A program made the translations under genes and the position numbers. 64,000 nt of DNA from assembly GCA_015039365.1 (NCBI GenBank), contig WION01000011.1:124001-188000 (forward strand). Direction: 5' to 3'. This DNA comes from Amanita rubescens. Taxonomy: Eukaryota; Basidiomycota; Agaricomycetes; Agaricales; Amanitaceae. The notes under the pieces are model-generated. The model saw only the letters and a list, made by a program, of their open reading frames with translations, was not told the origin of the DNA and made no database searches. This document shows positions 10,311 through 19,319 of the stretch, piece by piece. The first letter of the stretch is position 1, and the number at the start of each line of letters is the position of its first letter.

Positions 10311-11392
10311 CTCGTACATGGTATATAGCTCGTAGCTAAAAATTTGAACATCGTCTATGCATTTTCCCGGATTCCGATCATACGAGTAAAGGAAAGTGAT
10401 TGATATACGAGTGAGTGTATAGAATGACAAAGTGGGAGAAGGTAAAAACGGTGGGAATGCAGCGAAGGGACAAGGTGAAAATGAAGGGTACGCGTCGAAA
10501 TCGATAAAGTGGGAGAAGGCGAAGACCGCGGGTATACATAGTAGTAAGGAATGACTTGATTAACGCACACGAAACCGAGAGCTTCAAGCGTGCAGTTCAA
10601 CTGAGTGTAGTAGAACTTGAAGGTGTGGCAGAGCGAACGCAGAAGTATTTAGTAAAGCTACAGACTCGCTGTACCTGGAATGCACTCTTGCCGCCATAGG
10701 TGCCAGTAACATGATAATGCTTTGCAATTTGAACATAAATCTTATGGCATACATTCAATGCCGCGCTGGAACGACTTTCGCAATGATCAAAACTAATCCG
10801 ATCTTCCAAGTTGGCACAAAATGAACTGTGCCCGCCAGCGCGAACATGACCTCAGCTCATCCGACTCACTGTACCTGGAATGCACTCTTGCCGCCATAAG
10901 TGCTAACACGATGATACTTTGAAAGTAAATCTTATGGCATACATTCAATGCCGCGGTGACCTGGAACAACTTTCGCGATATTCAAAATCGATTTTCCGAG
11001 TTGGCACAAAATGAGTGTTTCCGCCAGCGCGAACATGACCTCGGCTCATCCTGATATCCTCATTCTCTGTCCTTAGCCTAAAGATGATAGAATACTCCCG
11101 TCGATCGCAAGAAACAGGCAGAGCAACGTTATTGGCGTTCGCACAAGCCTTAAGGTCGTAGACGAGATGCGTTCACACTCAACTACTCCGAAATCACAGG
11201 CCGGGTATTTTCTGATGTTTCCAGTGCATATTGAAACCTTTGGCAATAACTTACCGCCTGATAAGTCAGAAATTTGGGTGGGCGTGATGATCTGCGATTA
11301 CTGATAAGCTTGATAAGATAACGTCATCCAACGTGACTTAGTGACGTGTCGCTTAGTACACGCCGCTGCTGGCACCTGCTGGCACCAGGGCG
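10311..11392 (+). promoter_or_regulatory. Intergenic region upstream of the transposase
   Basis: About 1.1 kb with no supported gene. It holds the two 200-bp direct repeats described separately, then a GC-balanced stretch leading to the transposase ATG at 11393. No clear TATA box is visible close to that ATG. Confidence 0.5.
10663..11050 (+). repeat. Two tandem copies of a 200-bp unit
   Basis: Units start at about 10663 and 10863. Both share CTGTACCTGGAATGCACTC, then CTTATGGCATACATTCAATG, then GTTGGCACAAAATGA and CGCCAGCGCGAACATGACCT, with small indels between. Within a unit GGAATGCA and TGCATTCC-like parts are partly self-complementary. The repeats sit upstream of the transposase gene and could hold regulatory or transposase-binding sites. 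Confidence 0.85.
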
Positions 11393-14300
11393 ATGAAGAA
11401 GGCTACTCTTTCGTCCAAAAGATTGCGCAATTTCGGCCAAGGTGGTGTGGTGATGCGTCAATATGGCAAAGCGGTAGGGCGCAAGCAAATTGAAAAAGAG
11501 ATTTCAAGAAGCCAAGCTCTTAATCAGGGTGTGTTTAACTTCTTACCCTCCCTGCTCCAAGACGACTCTGACGTCCATAATCAGAACCTATAAACGAAAT
11601 TTTCGAAACTTTTGACATGGATGTTGACTCCAACCTTGATGAAGAATCCGAGTTGGACCCCTCCCTCGCAAATGATGTCCTTGACGGAACACAGGCCGAT
11701 GACCCAAGCCACGCTGGTGCAGAATTATCCGAAGTAGTGAAAAATATCAAAAATTCACGGTAAGCTTTTATCTTTTCTTCGAAAACTTTTACAGTTCGCT
11801 ACAACTTACTTGGTCAGGCGCATTCGCAAAGATGCCAGTAATAGGCGAGATAGAACGGAGCGTCGAATTGCTGGTTTTTCTGCTCAAATGGATGCCATCG
11901 TAAAATCATATCAGGAATGGAGTTTTCGGATGCACGAAGGGGGGGATCCGGATGTCCTTTCTCCGCCGTTTCAAGAGGTACCAGAAGGCATGGAAAACAT
12001 TGTCCTTTTGGACACGTATCGTAAGTTTCCAAGGACAACAGACCATTCTTATATTAATTTGACACTAGGAATGTACAATACGCGGTACAGCATGTTCCGG
12101 AGTGACGAGTTTGTTGCCAGTGCGCTTGTACGGCAGGGGATGATACCTAATGCGCCGTTTCGCCCCACCTATGCAGTTTCAACACGCTTGCTTCAGCTGT
12201 ATTACAATCTGCGGTGCCGTTGTCCTCACCTTGGTGTCCAGCCTTTCGTGAAAGGGTTACTGGATATGCATAGCGTACGTTCAATGATTATTCCAAAAAT
12301 ACGAAGCTAACAACGTGTAGCTTGCCTATAGACCGTATCACAACACTGTTTTTTCGATCTGCTTCGACTTATACCTCGACATACTTGAAAAGAATCGGAG
12401 TGCGGTTTTGAAGACTCTAGATCGTGATCGCCCATTGTGGCGTATACAGAATACATGCCCTGCCTGCTCGTACAAGTTACATGACGAGAAAGATATGAAG
12501 TTCAAGATGCTAATTACTATGGACAGCAATAATTCATTGAAGCGCGTTCGAAGAGATGTAGGGGAATTGAGTGCATCTGATGCGCGGAAATGTCGATCCG
12601 CCCTCCCAGATTCTCGGAGCGCACCTGGTGATTACTATATATCACGTGAGGAAGTTGACAAATGGGCAAAGGGAACCCTTGACAAGGAGTTGAATAGACA
12701 TGATCCCGTGAGTCGAACCACTTTCACTTCTTACACGCGTCTCAATCAGCATTCTAGAACGATGACAGTGAAACTGTCTGTTCAGGCCGCTGGACTAACA
12801 TGGTTGATGCATTGACGTCACGAATGTGGGGGATATTTGACGAAACGGGTGTATTCCTGGCTCTCTGTCGCCACGGTTTCGTTTTGTTGGTATCGGATAT
12901 GGTGCGGAGCGGTGAACTGTAATGTTTTTTAATTTCATTTGCTTCTCTATACTGACTACGTTCTAACTACAGTGCAAAGTACCCCCTAGCTATTACAAGC
13001 ACACTTCTGAAGGCATTTGGTGGCGATCTTGGGCTTGGGTATGATATTGGATGTAAATTTGGCAAAACGATTAAGAATAGTCCCCTCGGAAGAACGGCCG
13101 CCGAACTAAACCTTCAGTGTCTTGTTGGATCATTTCATGGACATGCGCACAAACGGCTTTGCCAGCTATCGTATCTGGCAACATACACTGAGGGCCTAGG
13201 TCTCGAAGATCTTGAGGGGTGCGAGCGCTTCTTCTCGAAGTCAAATGCGCTTGCTCGGTCTATCCGCTATGCAACTGTTTTCCACCGACAGCAGGCCATT
13301 GTCAATTATATGAGGCATGTTGATGAATTCGAGACATACGCTAACTTAAGTAAGTCTTTTAATACATTGTGCAACAAGTTATCGACTGATAGTTTCATAG
13401 GCAAGTTTATCGTCGACAATTATAAGCAAGCACTGAAAATTTTGCAAACGGAAGCACCGTTACGACAACTAATGAAGCGGCATGGAATAACCGATCCCGC
13501 CATCTTCAGGACGTGGCTTGACGAAGAGAAGACATATTTGTCTAGTTTGCTTCGTGAGCCGCCTGAAGAAACACTAGAAATAGAATATTACGAACGCTTA
13601 GTCCAGCTATTCGATTACCAGTACGTATTCATTTATTCGTGATGATCCTCATACTAATATGCCAGGGATGACTTAAATACAGAAATTTTCCACCACACGA
13701 ATCCAGATAATGTGACTCAACGTGACAGGACACGATCCATTGAAGCGAAGCGCCGGCATGCGATCGAAAGGCGCGATAACTGCCTTAAGCGGGTCCATGA
13801 GCTTGAGATTAAACTCAAAGTCATGCGGCGTTGGGAACGGGGCTCCGAGGAGTGGAATGCGGCAGCGAAGAAGGTTGTACTTCGTGAATACCGGAAGGCT
13901 GTCGATAGGCTAGAGAGCCTTGCCGTCTCGCGGATCTCAGAGCTATCAAAAATGAACGAATCGCAAATATGCAAGTTCTGTTCTACATTATGATGTGTCT
14001 TTGTCTCATAATGGAGTTCAGGTTATAATCTACGCAATCACATTTCGGCTGGTGTTAAAGCACGGTCAAAGACTATCAGGACAGCATTGGAAAAGTACAA
14101 CGAGGCAGCAGCCGCTCTCAATCCCGCCGCGCCGGAGCTCACCTGGAAAATGGTTGTCGAGTATGCCGTCCTCGCAGACTTCGACCTCCTCCGTGATGTG
14201 AGACAAGATGTTCGTAAGAAGCCGTGGGCGTCGTCTACAAACCGGCTTCTCCGAGATCAATACTTCAAACTGGAGCGTGCTCGCGAGGAGATAGACAGGC

Positions 14301-14713
14301 TGAACATTGAAATTCGCCGCGTCATCACATACATAGCAGACGAAGCTATATTCTTGCAGATGATTGAAGAAGCTGTGGCGGCTGACGACGCCCGATTGGC
14401 TCATCAGATTACTCTTTATGGCCTAGAGCGTGGGCGATCAAATGCTGTGCATATCAAGCGCTTCGCCAAACTGGCAAAGGATCCTGGCTTTACAGGCAAC
14501 GTCCGGCTTGGGCAAAGTATTCACCAACCCTTCCTAGGCCCTTCCGGACATTTGAGCCAAGGTATCAATGACGATGCTGACACCGGTGAGGACGATGCCG
14601 ATGACGAAGACGACGAGGAAGAAGAAGCAGAGGAAGAAGAGGCAGCTTATGATATTGCATACAAAGTGCTCAAGGTATCTTCTGATGCCTATACAGAAGA
14701 CGATGACTTGTAG
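11393..14713 (+). CDS. KDZ-family transposase, complete
   Basis: I read ten exons: 11393-11528, 11585-11759, 11818-12020, 12069-12274, 12321-12707, 12758-12918, 12973-13349, 13401-13620, 13666-13970 and 14022-14713. They total 2862 nt (953 aa) with every junction in frame. The KDZ transposase should cut and join the element's ends through its RNase H-fold core. Family signatures are visible: Cys clusters (RCRCPH in exon 4; CPACSY in exon 5), MWGIFDETGVFLALCRHG, GLGYDIGCKF near 13036, FHGHAHKRLCQL near 13133 and GCERFFSKSNALARS near 13216. A coiled-coil and a conserved segment, LTWKMVVEYAVLADFDLLRD, follow. The tail is very acidic (Asp/Glu run near 14580-14645). Nine introns of 45-58 nt were inferred. 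The ninth appears to use a GC donor (GCAAGT at 13971). No stop or frameshift was found, so the gene may be active. Confidence 0.92.
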
Positions 14714-14841
14714 TCAGTAACGAAAAACTTAGCAATAACACAAGTCCTTTACCATATATGATGATGATACAATTTGGCATGTGCAGAATCTTTTTAAGTT
14801 GTATTACATAAGAGAAATGTGATGTCCCCGTGGTACTAAGT

Positions 14842-14991
14842 TGGTAGGGGCAGAAATAACCGAAATTCAACTTAATAATTAACGAGAATTATTGAAAGTG
14901 AGAGATTAAGCGAAGAAGCTCGCTAACTAGCAAGGGACACAGGGCCTGTGTCCCCGGCTAATTAGCAGTTGATTGCCGGCTTAACAGGTGG
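14842..14991 (-). repeat. Right terminal inverted repeat of the KDZ transposon
   Basis: Inverted partner of 3877-4026, 150 bp with 5 mismatches. One mismatch changes an inner GCTAATTAGC palindrome to GCTAACTAGC on the plus strand. The last 30 bp supply the stop codon of the long minus-strand ORF to the right. Confidence 0.93.
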
Positions 14992-17900
14992 CTGAGATGA
15001 TGCGGGTTCGAATTGCGGATGAGAGAGCAAAGAACTCTCTGTTGTATACTCATGTGTGTACGATCCTGCGTTCACAGTCCCTCCCCCACTAACGACATCA
15101 TGAAGACATCGTTCAAGGTCTCCGTCGTCGGAATACCTCAACATGTCACCAGATGCAAGGTCTGGCTGATGAGGAGAAGGAGCGTGCGGAGAACGGGCCG
15201 ACGAGAGCATTGGCAACAAGGGGTTCACCGAGGAAGCAGGTGAGTGTGAGCGCACACTCATAGTGTCATTACTGACTAAACTCGGCTCTCGAAGCGGAGC
15301 TATCGCGTTCTTGGACTGCCGAAGCGCACCAGCAGCGTTGTCTGCTACCGAGGCTTCTTGCAGGACAGCGAGACATACGACACCGTCCTGAATGGCATCT
15401 GATTCCCACCCAAGATTCTCGCGAGAGGAGCATCCCCAAATTTCCATCAGAGCGGGCCAGACCGGCTCTCCTGAGACCTCTATGGTCCTTAGACGCTCGT
15501 CTGAGCATCTAGTAGCCTCGATGGCTCGTTTAGACTGTCGCGGCTTCATTTCCGGACTGTCTACGACTGGAGCAGTGAAGGCTGAAGCCAGCAGTTCAGG
15601 GCCTTCCTCTGACAATGAGTGGGAGAGCTTTGGACTCTCGGGATGACGAACAGGCGGGGCATGTGCTACGCTCGCCTTCATTTCTTTGCCGACAACATCT
15701 ACTAATTCTAGATGTCGCATCTCGTCTCTTATTGAGGCACACTCCAACAGCTTGTCGGGCGGCTCCTTTGGACTACGACGAGGAAATTCATCAAACGCGG
15801 AAAAACGACGATCTCGGCGCTCTCGGATATAAGCAGCCGCTCTTGTGAGCTGCCCTTCCCCCCCAATAGAAGAGGGAAAGACAAAAGGGTTAGACCGCTC
15901 GAGAGCGGTCTCAAGACTTGGTAAGCGAGCTATACTCGCTACTAAATTCATATTGACGACGTTTCGATCAAGTCGTCTTGATATCACCTCAACGGGCGGC
16001 ATCAGGGTATCCGAAGGTCGCTGAGGGGGTATAGCATGCGTAGGAAGAACGGACAGGGTAGTGGGAGCGAACACGTGTAATGCTGGGCTTGCTGAGGCCG
16101 AAGGTGAGGAGGAAACCTCACTATCGTGCTGTATACCGCTAATGGAGCTTAGAGCCTGTCGTTCTTCTGCCATCACACCTGGAGGGGGTGCAATCAGGGC
16201 CCTCTCATCAGAAGGTCCTTCGGAGAAGTTAGGACACTTTAACAAGCGTTCTAAAGCATGGGTAGACGGTGGTTCACCAGACCGTGGGATATCGGTTTCA
16301 TTTGAAACTCTCGTAGGAGCCTTTTTCTCTCGGTGAGTAGCAGCACTTGCCAGTCGTCCGCTATTGGAGATGCACGACGTCTCTGGCGTCAGAAACTCGG
16401 GAGAGGAAGGTGAGACCCCATCCACGTGAGGATGGGCGTGACAGGCCGGAATCGAAGGGGCAGGCACAGACTTCTGTAGCAAAGGAGGTACGTTGACGAC
16501 TGGCATCTCATTTGATTCCTTTATCTTATTGACAATGGTCTCAGGAGCCCGTCGTTTCTCCCCCACTTTAGGCGAAGAAGAAAGGGTTGAGGCTTGCTTG
16601 AGAGCAGGCCTTGTAGTTGCATTAGAACGTTCTTTAGAGCGTTCTAGACCACCTGTGGGAGGCGGTTCACCAAACTGCAGAGCAACCATTTTTACTGAGG
16701 CTCTGGTACGAGCTTCATTCGCTTGGCGAGTGTTGGCACTCGCTAATCGTTTCTTATTGCCAACGTTTAGATCACGTCGTCTGGGCACTGGTGGTATCGG
16801 GTCATCCAAGGGCAGGAAGGGAAGCAAGGCGCTCGAAGGCATCACGGAAGGGGTAGACGGAGCAGGAGCTTGCAGTGCGAAGACTCCTGGGGTATTTGGC
16901 GAGTGTTGAACGTCCTCCTTTTCTTCCTTCTGGATGCTGACGACAGCGTTAGGTTCCCGTCGTCTCTCCTCCACCTTGGTTGAGAGAGAAGCCAGGGCTT
17001 GCCTATTAACAGGCCCTATAGCCACATTAGAATGCTCATCAGAGCGTTCTATATCGCCCGCAGACGGCATTTTACCAAACCGCCAGGCGACAGTTTTCAA
17101 CGAGACTCTCGTGAGAGTCTCAGCTTCCCGGTGAGTGTCTACGCTCATCACTCGACGCATATTGATGATGTTTGAGGTGCGTCGCGTAGAGGTCACCCGG
17201 AGAGAGGAAATGACTCCATCTTTGGAGGCAGGAGCAGGAGGGGTCCGTATAGAGAAGATGGGTAGGGATTTCAGCAGTGTGGGGGCTGCCTTGGACGCAG
17301 GTGAGTGAGCGTCTTCCTGTTCTTCGTTCTGGATACTGAAGACGATGACAGGTTCTCGTCGTCTCTCCTCCACCTCAGTTGAGAACAGATTCACCGGGGC
17401 TTGCTCAATAGTGAGCCCTGGGCGCGCGTTAGAACACTCGTTTGAGTGTTCTATAATGCCGTCAGATGGTATGTTACTAAACGGCTGGGTAGCGGCTTTA
17501 GACGAGATTCTAGAATGAGTCTCAACCTGTCGATCAGAAACCGCTAGCGACGGCATGTTGCCCGCTCGGGTTGAAGAAGGTCCGAGGGAGACTCGAGAGG
17601 GAGTCTCCTTCTTTTGGTGAGATGTCTTGTTCACTTCTCGACGTGTGTTGACGGCGTTTGACGTGTGCCGCATCGAAATCACCCCGGAAGACCGAGAAGT
17701 TCCGTCTTTGGATGAAGGAGCAGGAGAGGCCCGTATAGAGGAGACGGGTGTGGGCTTCAGCAGCGTGAGGGCTGCCTTAGGCGTAGGTGAGTACTTGGCC
17801 GCACTCATTGTTTCCCTAGCTTGGCTAACCTCCTTCCTTCTCGTAGCTGGCGCTTTCATGATAGCACAAGCTTTTGCGTGTTTCGGAAATGCTGGATTCA

Positions 17901-18279
17901 GGACAACTCCGTTGGAGGGCTCTACGCCCATTAGAGAGCTTCCCTTAGGGGACTCTCTACTTAGAACGACCGTATTCAATCGTTCTAACGGTTTCACGCA
18001 CACACTGAGGCGAGGCTGATGCCGTGAGATGGCATCCGTAGATGCCGTTTCTGAGACGGACTTGACGGGTATGCGCTTGGGCTTCAGTGGTGTACTCCCG
18101 ACAGATAGCCTCATTGAGGATCTGTTTCGTGTGCGTTTAGCCTCACGTTCGATCTCAAGTAATTCCTTACAACGGAAGTCACTGTACTTCTGTTCATATC
18201 GTGCGTAAAGCTCTCGTTCCAGGGAGCTTAGTTCTCCCTCGTAAAAGGCTACGAGCCGGTCATGATCGGCCTGCATCAC
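14962..18279 (-). CDS. Repeat-built 1105-aa ORF of unknown function, cut by KDZ end
   Basis: A single uninterrupted minus-strand frame whose product I do not recognise. The first 60 residues are charged and probably coiled-coil (YEGELSSLERELYARYEQK). Residues from about 165 to 800 are five diverged repeats of roughly 110-145 aa. Each runs through a Pro/Ser-rich start, a THRE/TRR-type basic patch, a T-RVS motif, an F-G-PS...ERS motif and a VEERRREP-like motif. The rest is Ser/Pro-rich. The ORF enters the right KDZ inverted repeat and takes its stop codon from it, so the true C-terminus is lost. A minus-strand ORF (18687-19100) and an LTR-like sequence (near 19280) lie upstream. The ORF may therefore be a diverged Gag-like protein of a broken retroelement, but no zinc knuckle is seen. 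It could equally be a disordered host protein. Confidence 0.45.
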   Translation of the reverse strand: MMQADHDRLVAFYEGELSSLERELYARYEQKYSDFRCKELLEIEREAKRTRNRSSMRLSVGSTPLKPKRIPVKSVSETASTDAISRHQPRLSVCVKPLERLNTVVLSRESPKGSSLMGVEPSNGVVLNPAFPKHAKACAIMKAPATRRKEVSQARETMSAAKYSPTPKAALTLLKPTPVSSIRASPAPSSKDGTSRSSGVISMRHTSNAVNTRREVNKTSHQKKETPSRVSLGPSSTRAGNMPSLAVSDRQVETHSRISSKAATQPFSNIPSDGIIEHSNECSNARPGLTIEQAPVNLFSTEVEERRREPVIVFSIQNEEQEDAHSPASKAAPTLLKSLPIFSIRTPPAPASKDGVISSLRVTSTRRTSNIINMRRVMSVDTHREAETLTRVSLKTVAWRFGKMPSAGDIERSDEHSNVAIGPVNRQALASLSTKVEERRREPNAVVSIQKEEKEDVQHSPNTPGVFALQAPAPSTPSVMPSSALLPFLPLDDPIPPVPRRRDLNVGNKKRLASANTRQANEARTRASVKMVALQFGEPPPTGGLERSKERSNATTRPALKQASTLSSSPKVGEKRRAPETIVNKIKESNEMPVVNVPPLLQKSVPAPSIPACHAHPHVDGVSPSSPEFLTPETSCISNSGRLASAATHREKKAPTRVSNETDIPRSGEPPSTHALERLLKCPNFSEGPSDERALIAPPPGVMAEERQALSSISGIQHDSEVSSSPSASASPALHVFAPTTLSVLPTHAIPPQRPSDTLMPPVEVISRRLDRNVVNMNLVASIARLPSLETALERSNPFVFPSSIGGEGQLTRAAAYIRERRDRRFSAFDEFPRRSPKEPPDKLLECASIRDEMRHLELVDVVGKEMKASVAHAPPVRHPESPKLSHSLSEEGPELLASAFTAPVVDSPEMKPRQSKRAIEATRCSDERLRTIEVSGEPVWPALMEIWGCSSRENLGWESDAIQDGVVCLAVLQEASVADNAAGALRQSKNAIAPLREPSLVSNDTMSVRSHSPASSVNPLLPMLSSARSPHAPSPHQPDLASGDMLRYSDDGDLERCLHDVVSGGGTVNAGSYTHEYTTESSLLSHPQFEPASSQPPVKPAINC

Positions 18280-18686
18280 GCAGTGTTACAAACGTACGTC
18301 ATGGCCTATCTTTTCATCTTATCATCTATGTCATCCCTCCTATGTCATCGTTGCATATGCGTTCCTTCTGGAACATTCATCGTTTATCATATGCTATTTC
18401 ATTTTATCACATGCATGTCGATTATCACATGTAAACCGTTTCATTATCAAATGCGACCGTTTCGTTATCACATGCATTCCTACTTACTATATTTGCGTAT
18501 ATACTTTGTACTATATAAGACACGCAAATATACGACTAGACTTCAGTCTAGTTTTAACAGTCAAAATCTGTCTCATTATCGTCCAAGATCCCTTGAGGAC
18601 TTGTCCGATAATACCCTTAACCCTTGAACGTTCTTAAGTGCCGGAATTCCCTTGAGGAACCTACGGTACCTGATGAGCTTGACTTG
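18280..18686. other. AT-rich spacer with short TATCACATGC-type repeats
   Basis: No gene seen. Between about 18380 and 18475 the motif TATCA(C/A)ATG recurs several times, followed by CGTTTC(A/G)TTATCA. A TATATAAG-like box near 18522 could be a promoter element. Confidence 0.4.
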
Positions 18687-19100
18687 TCAGTGAACGAACA
18701 AACGTAACACGCAGCGCTGTTCTATGGGGTTGGGCTCATGCCAAGCCATATCCATGATCCTCGGGTGAGACGCGTGAAAGATGGAGAGCTCCCGTTTCAG
18801 GGTCTCTCGTTCACGTTGGTAGTCAGTTAGAGCCTTCGGGTAGAAGTGCTCTATGTATTTTGAGAAGCTCAAGGGAGCTTCCCAGGAGCCTGGGTCCTTT
18901 CGGAGACAAGACTCGGGGGGGTCTTTGGTGTTGTAGGAGCTTCGGGAAGCTCCTAGTTGCGAGACGAGTCTCGTATTTTGAGACTCAGCCTGAATAGGCA
19001 TGTTGAGATTTCCTTTATCGGGATTTGAGGCTATGCCTCGATACACTCTATTGAAAGTGTAAAAAAGTGTCACGATTATATCGTGATAATGTCTCGCCAC
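18687..19100 (-). CDS. Small ORF beside LTR-like sequence, unknown
   Basis: A 137-aa frame not assigned to any family. Its second half (ALTDYQRERETLKRELS) resembles the coiled-coil start of the 1105-aa ORF downstream (FYEGELSSLERELYARYEQ). The two may therefore be related parts of one decayed element. The first 20 residues look like read-through of non-coding DNA. Confidence that this is a real gene is low. Confidence 0.25.
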   Translation of the reverse strand: MARHYHDIIVTLFYTFNRVYRGIASNPDKGNLNMPIQAESQNTRLVSQLGASRSSYNTKDPPESCLRKDPGSWEAPLSFSKYIEHFYPKALTDYQRERETLKRELSIFHASHPRIMDMAWHEPNPIEQRCVLRLFVH

Positions 19101-19109
19101 TCGAAGTAC

Positions 19110-19280
19110 ACTGAATCAAGTTGTATTGTTCGTGTATCGAGTAGAGAGTAAGTTGTTTGTACATGTTGGTGATGCGCTCTATAGGTCGCGCATCACATCA
19201 GTCACGAATACTATATATGGTAACTAGGAATATATACAAGATGGAGAGAGATCGAGCACGGTAACGGGCTACCCGTTACA
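19110..19280 (-). repeat. Possible LTR end of a degenerate retrotransposon
   Basis: Read on the minus strand from 19280 the sequence starts TGTAACGGGTAGCCCGTTAC, a common basidiomycete LTR start. A TATATA box follows about 45 bp in. Its start resembles that of the gag-only element (TGTAACGAGCC). The other LTR is not in the window and the inner boundary is unclear. Confidence 0.35.
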
Positions 19281-19319
19281 CCAGGAGTCCTCAGGAGTCC
19301 ACAAGGAACGCATGGGGGA

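Larger units (their letters stand above)
3877..14991 (+). mobile_element. KDZ-superfamily DNA transposon, 11.1 kb, three genes
   Basis: Both ends carry 150-bp inverted repeats differing at 5 positions. The element encodes a complete KDZ (Kyakuja-Dileera-Zisupton) transposase (11393-14713, plus), an RNase H1 N-domain-like gene (9289-10256, plus) and a long accessory gene (4143-9138, minus). The last two diverge from a shared 150-bp gap. KDZ elements of Agaricomycetes are known to carry extra genes, in some lineages TET/JBP oxygenases; I see no such oxygenase here. No target-site duplication is visible: the 8 bases outside the left end (GCTCAGCT) and right end (CTGAGATG) differ, and the flanks belong to unrelated sequences. 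This suggests rearrangement after insertion, or ends derived from two copies. A gag-only LTR element is nested inside. Confidence 0.9.

Noticed and set aside
11393..14713. TET/JBP oxygenase expected as KDZ cargo
   Set aside because: No HxD or other oxygenase motif is seen in any frame inside the element.
18300..18480. TATCACATGC-type repeats considered as a CRISPR-like array
   Set aside because: Units are short, irregular and without uniform spacers, and the genome is eukaryotic.
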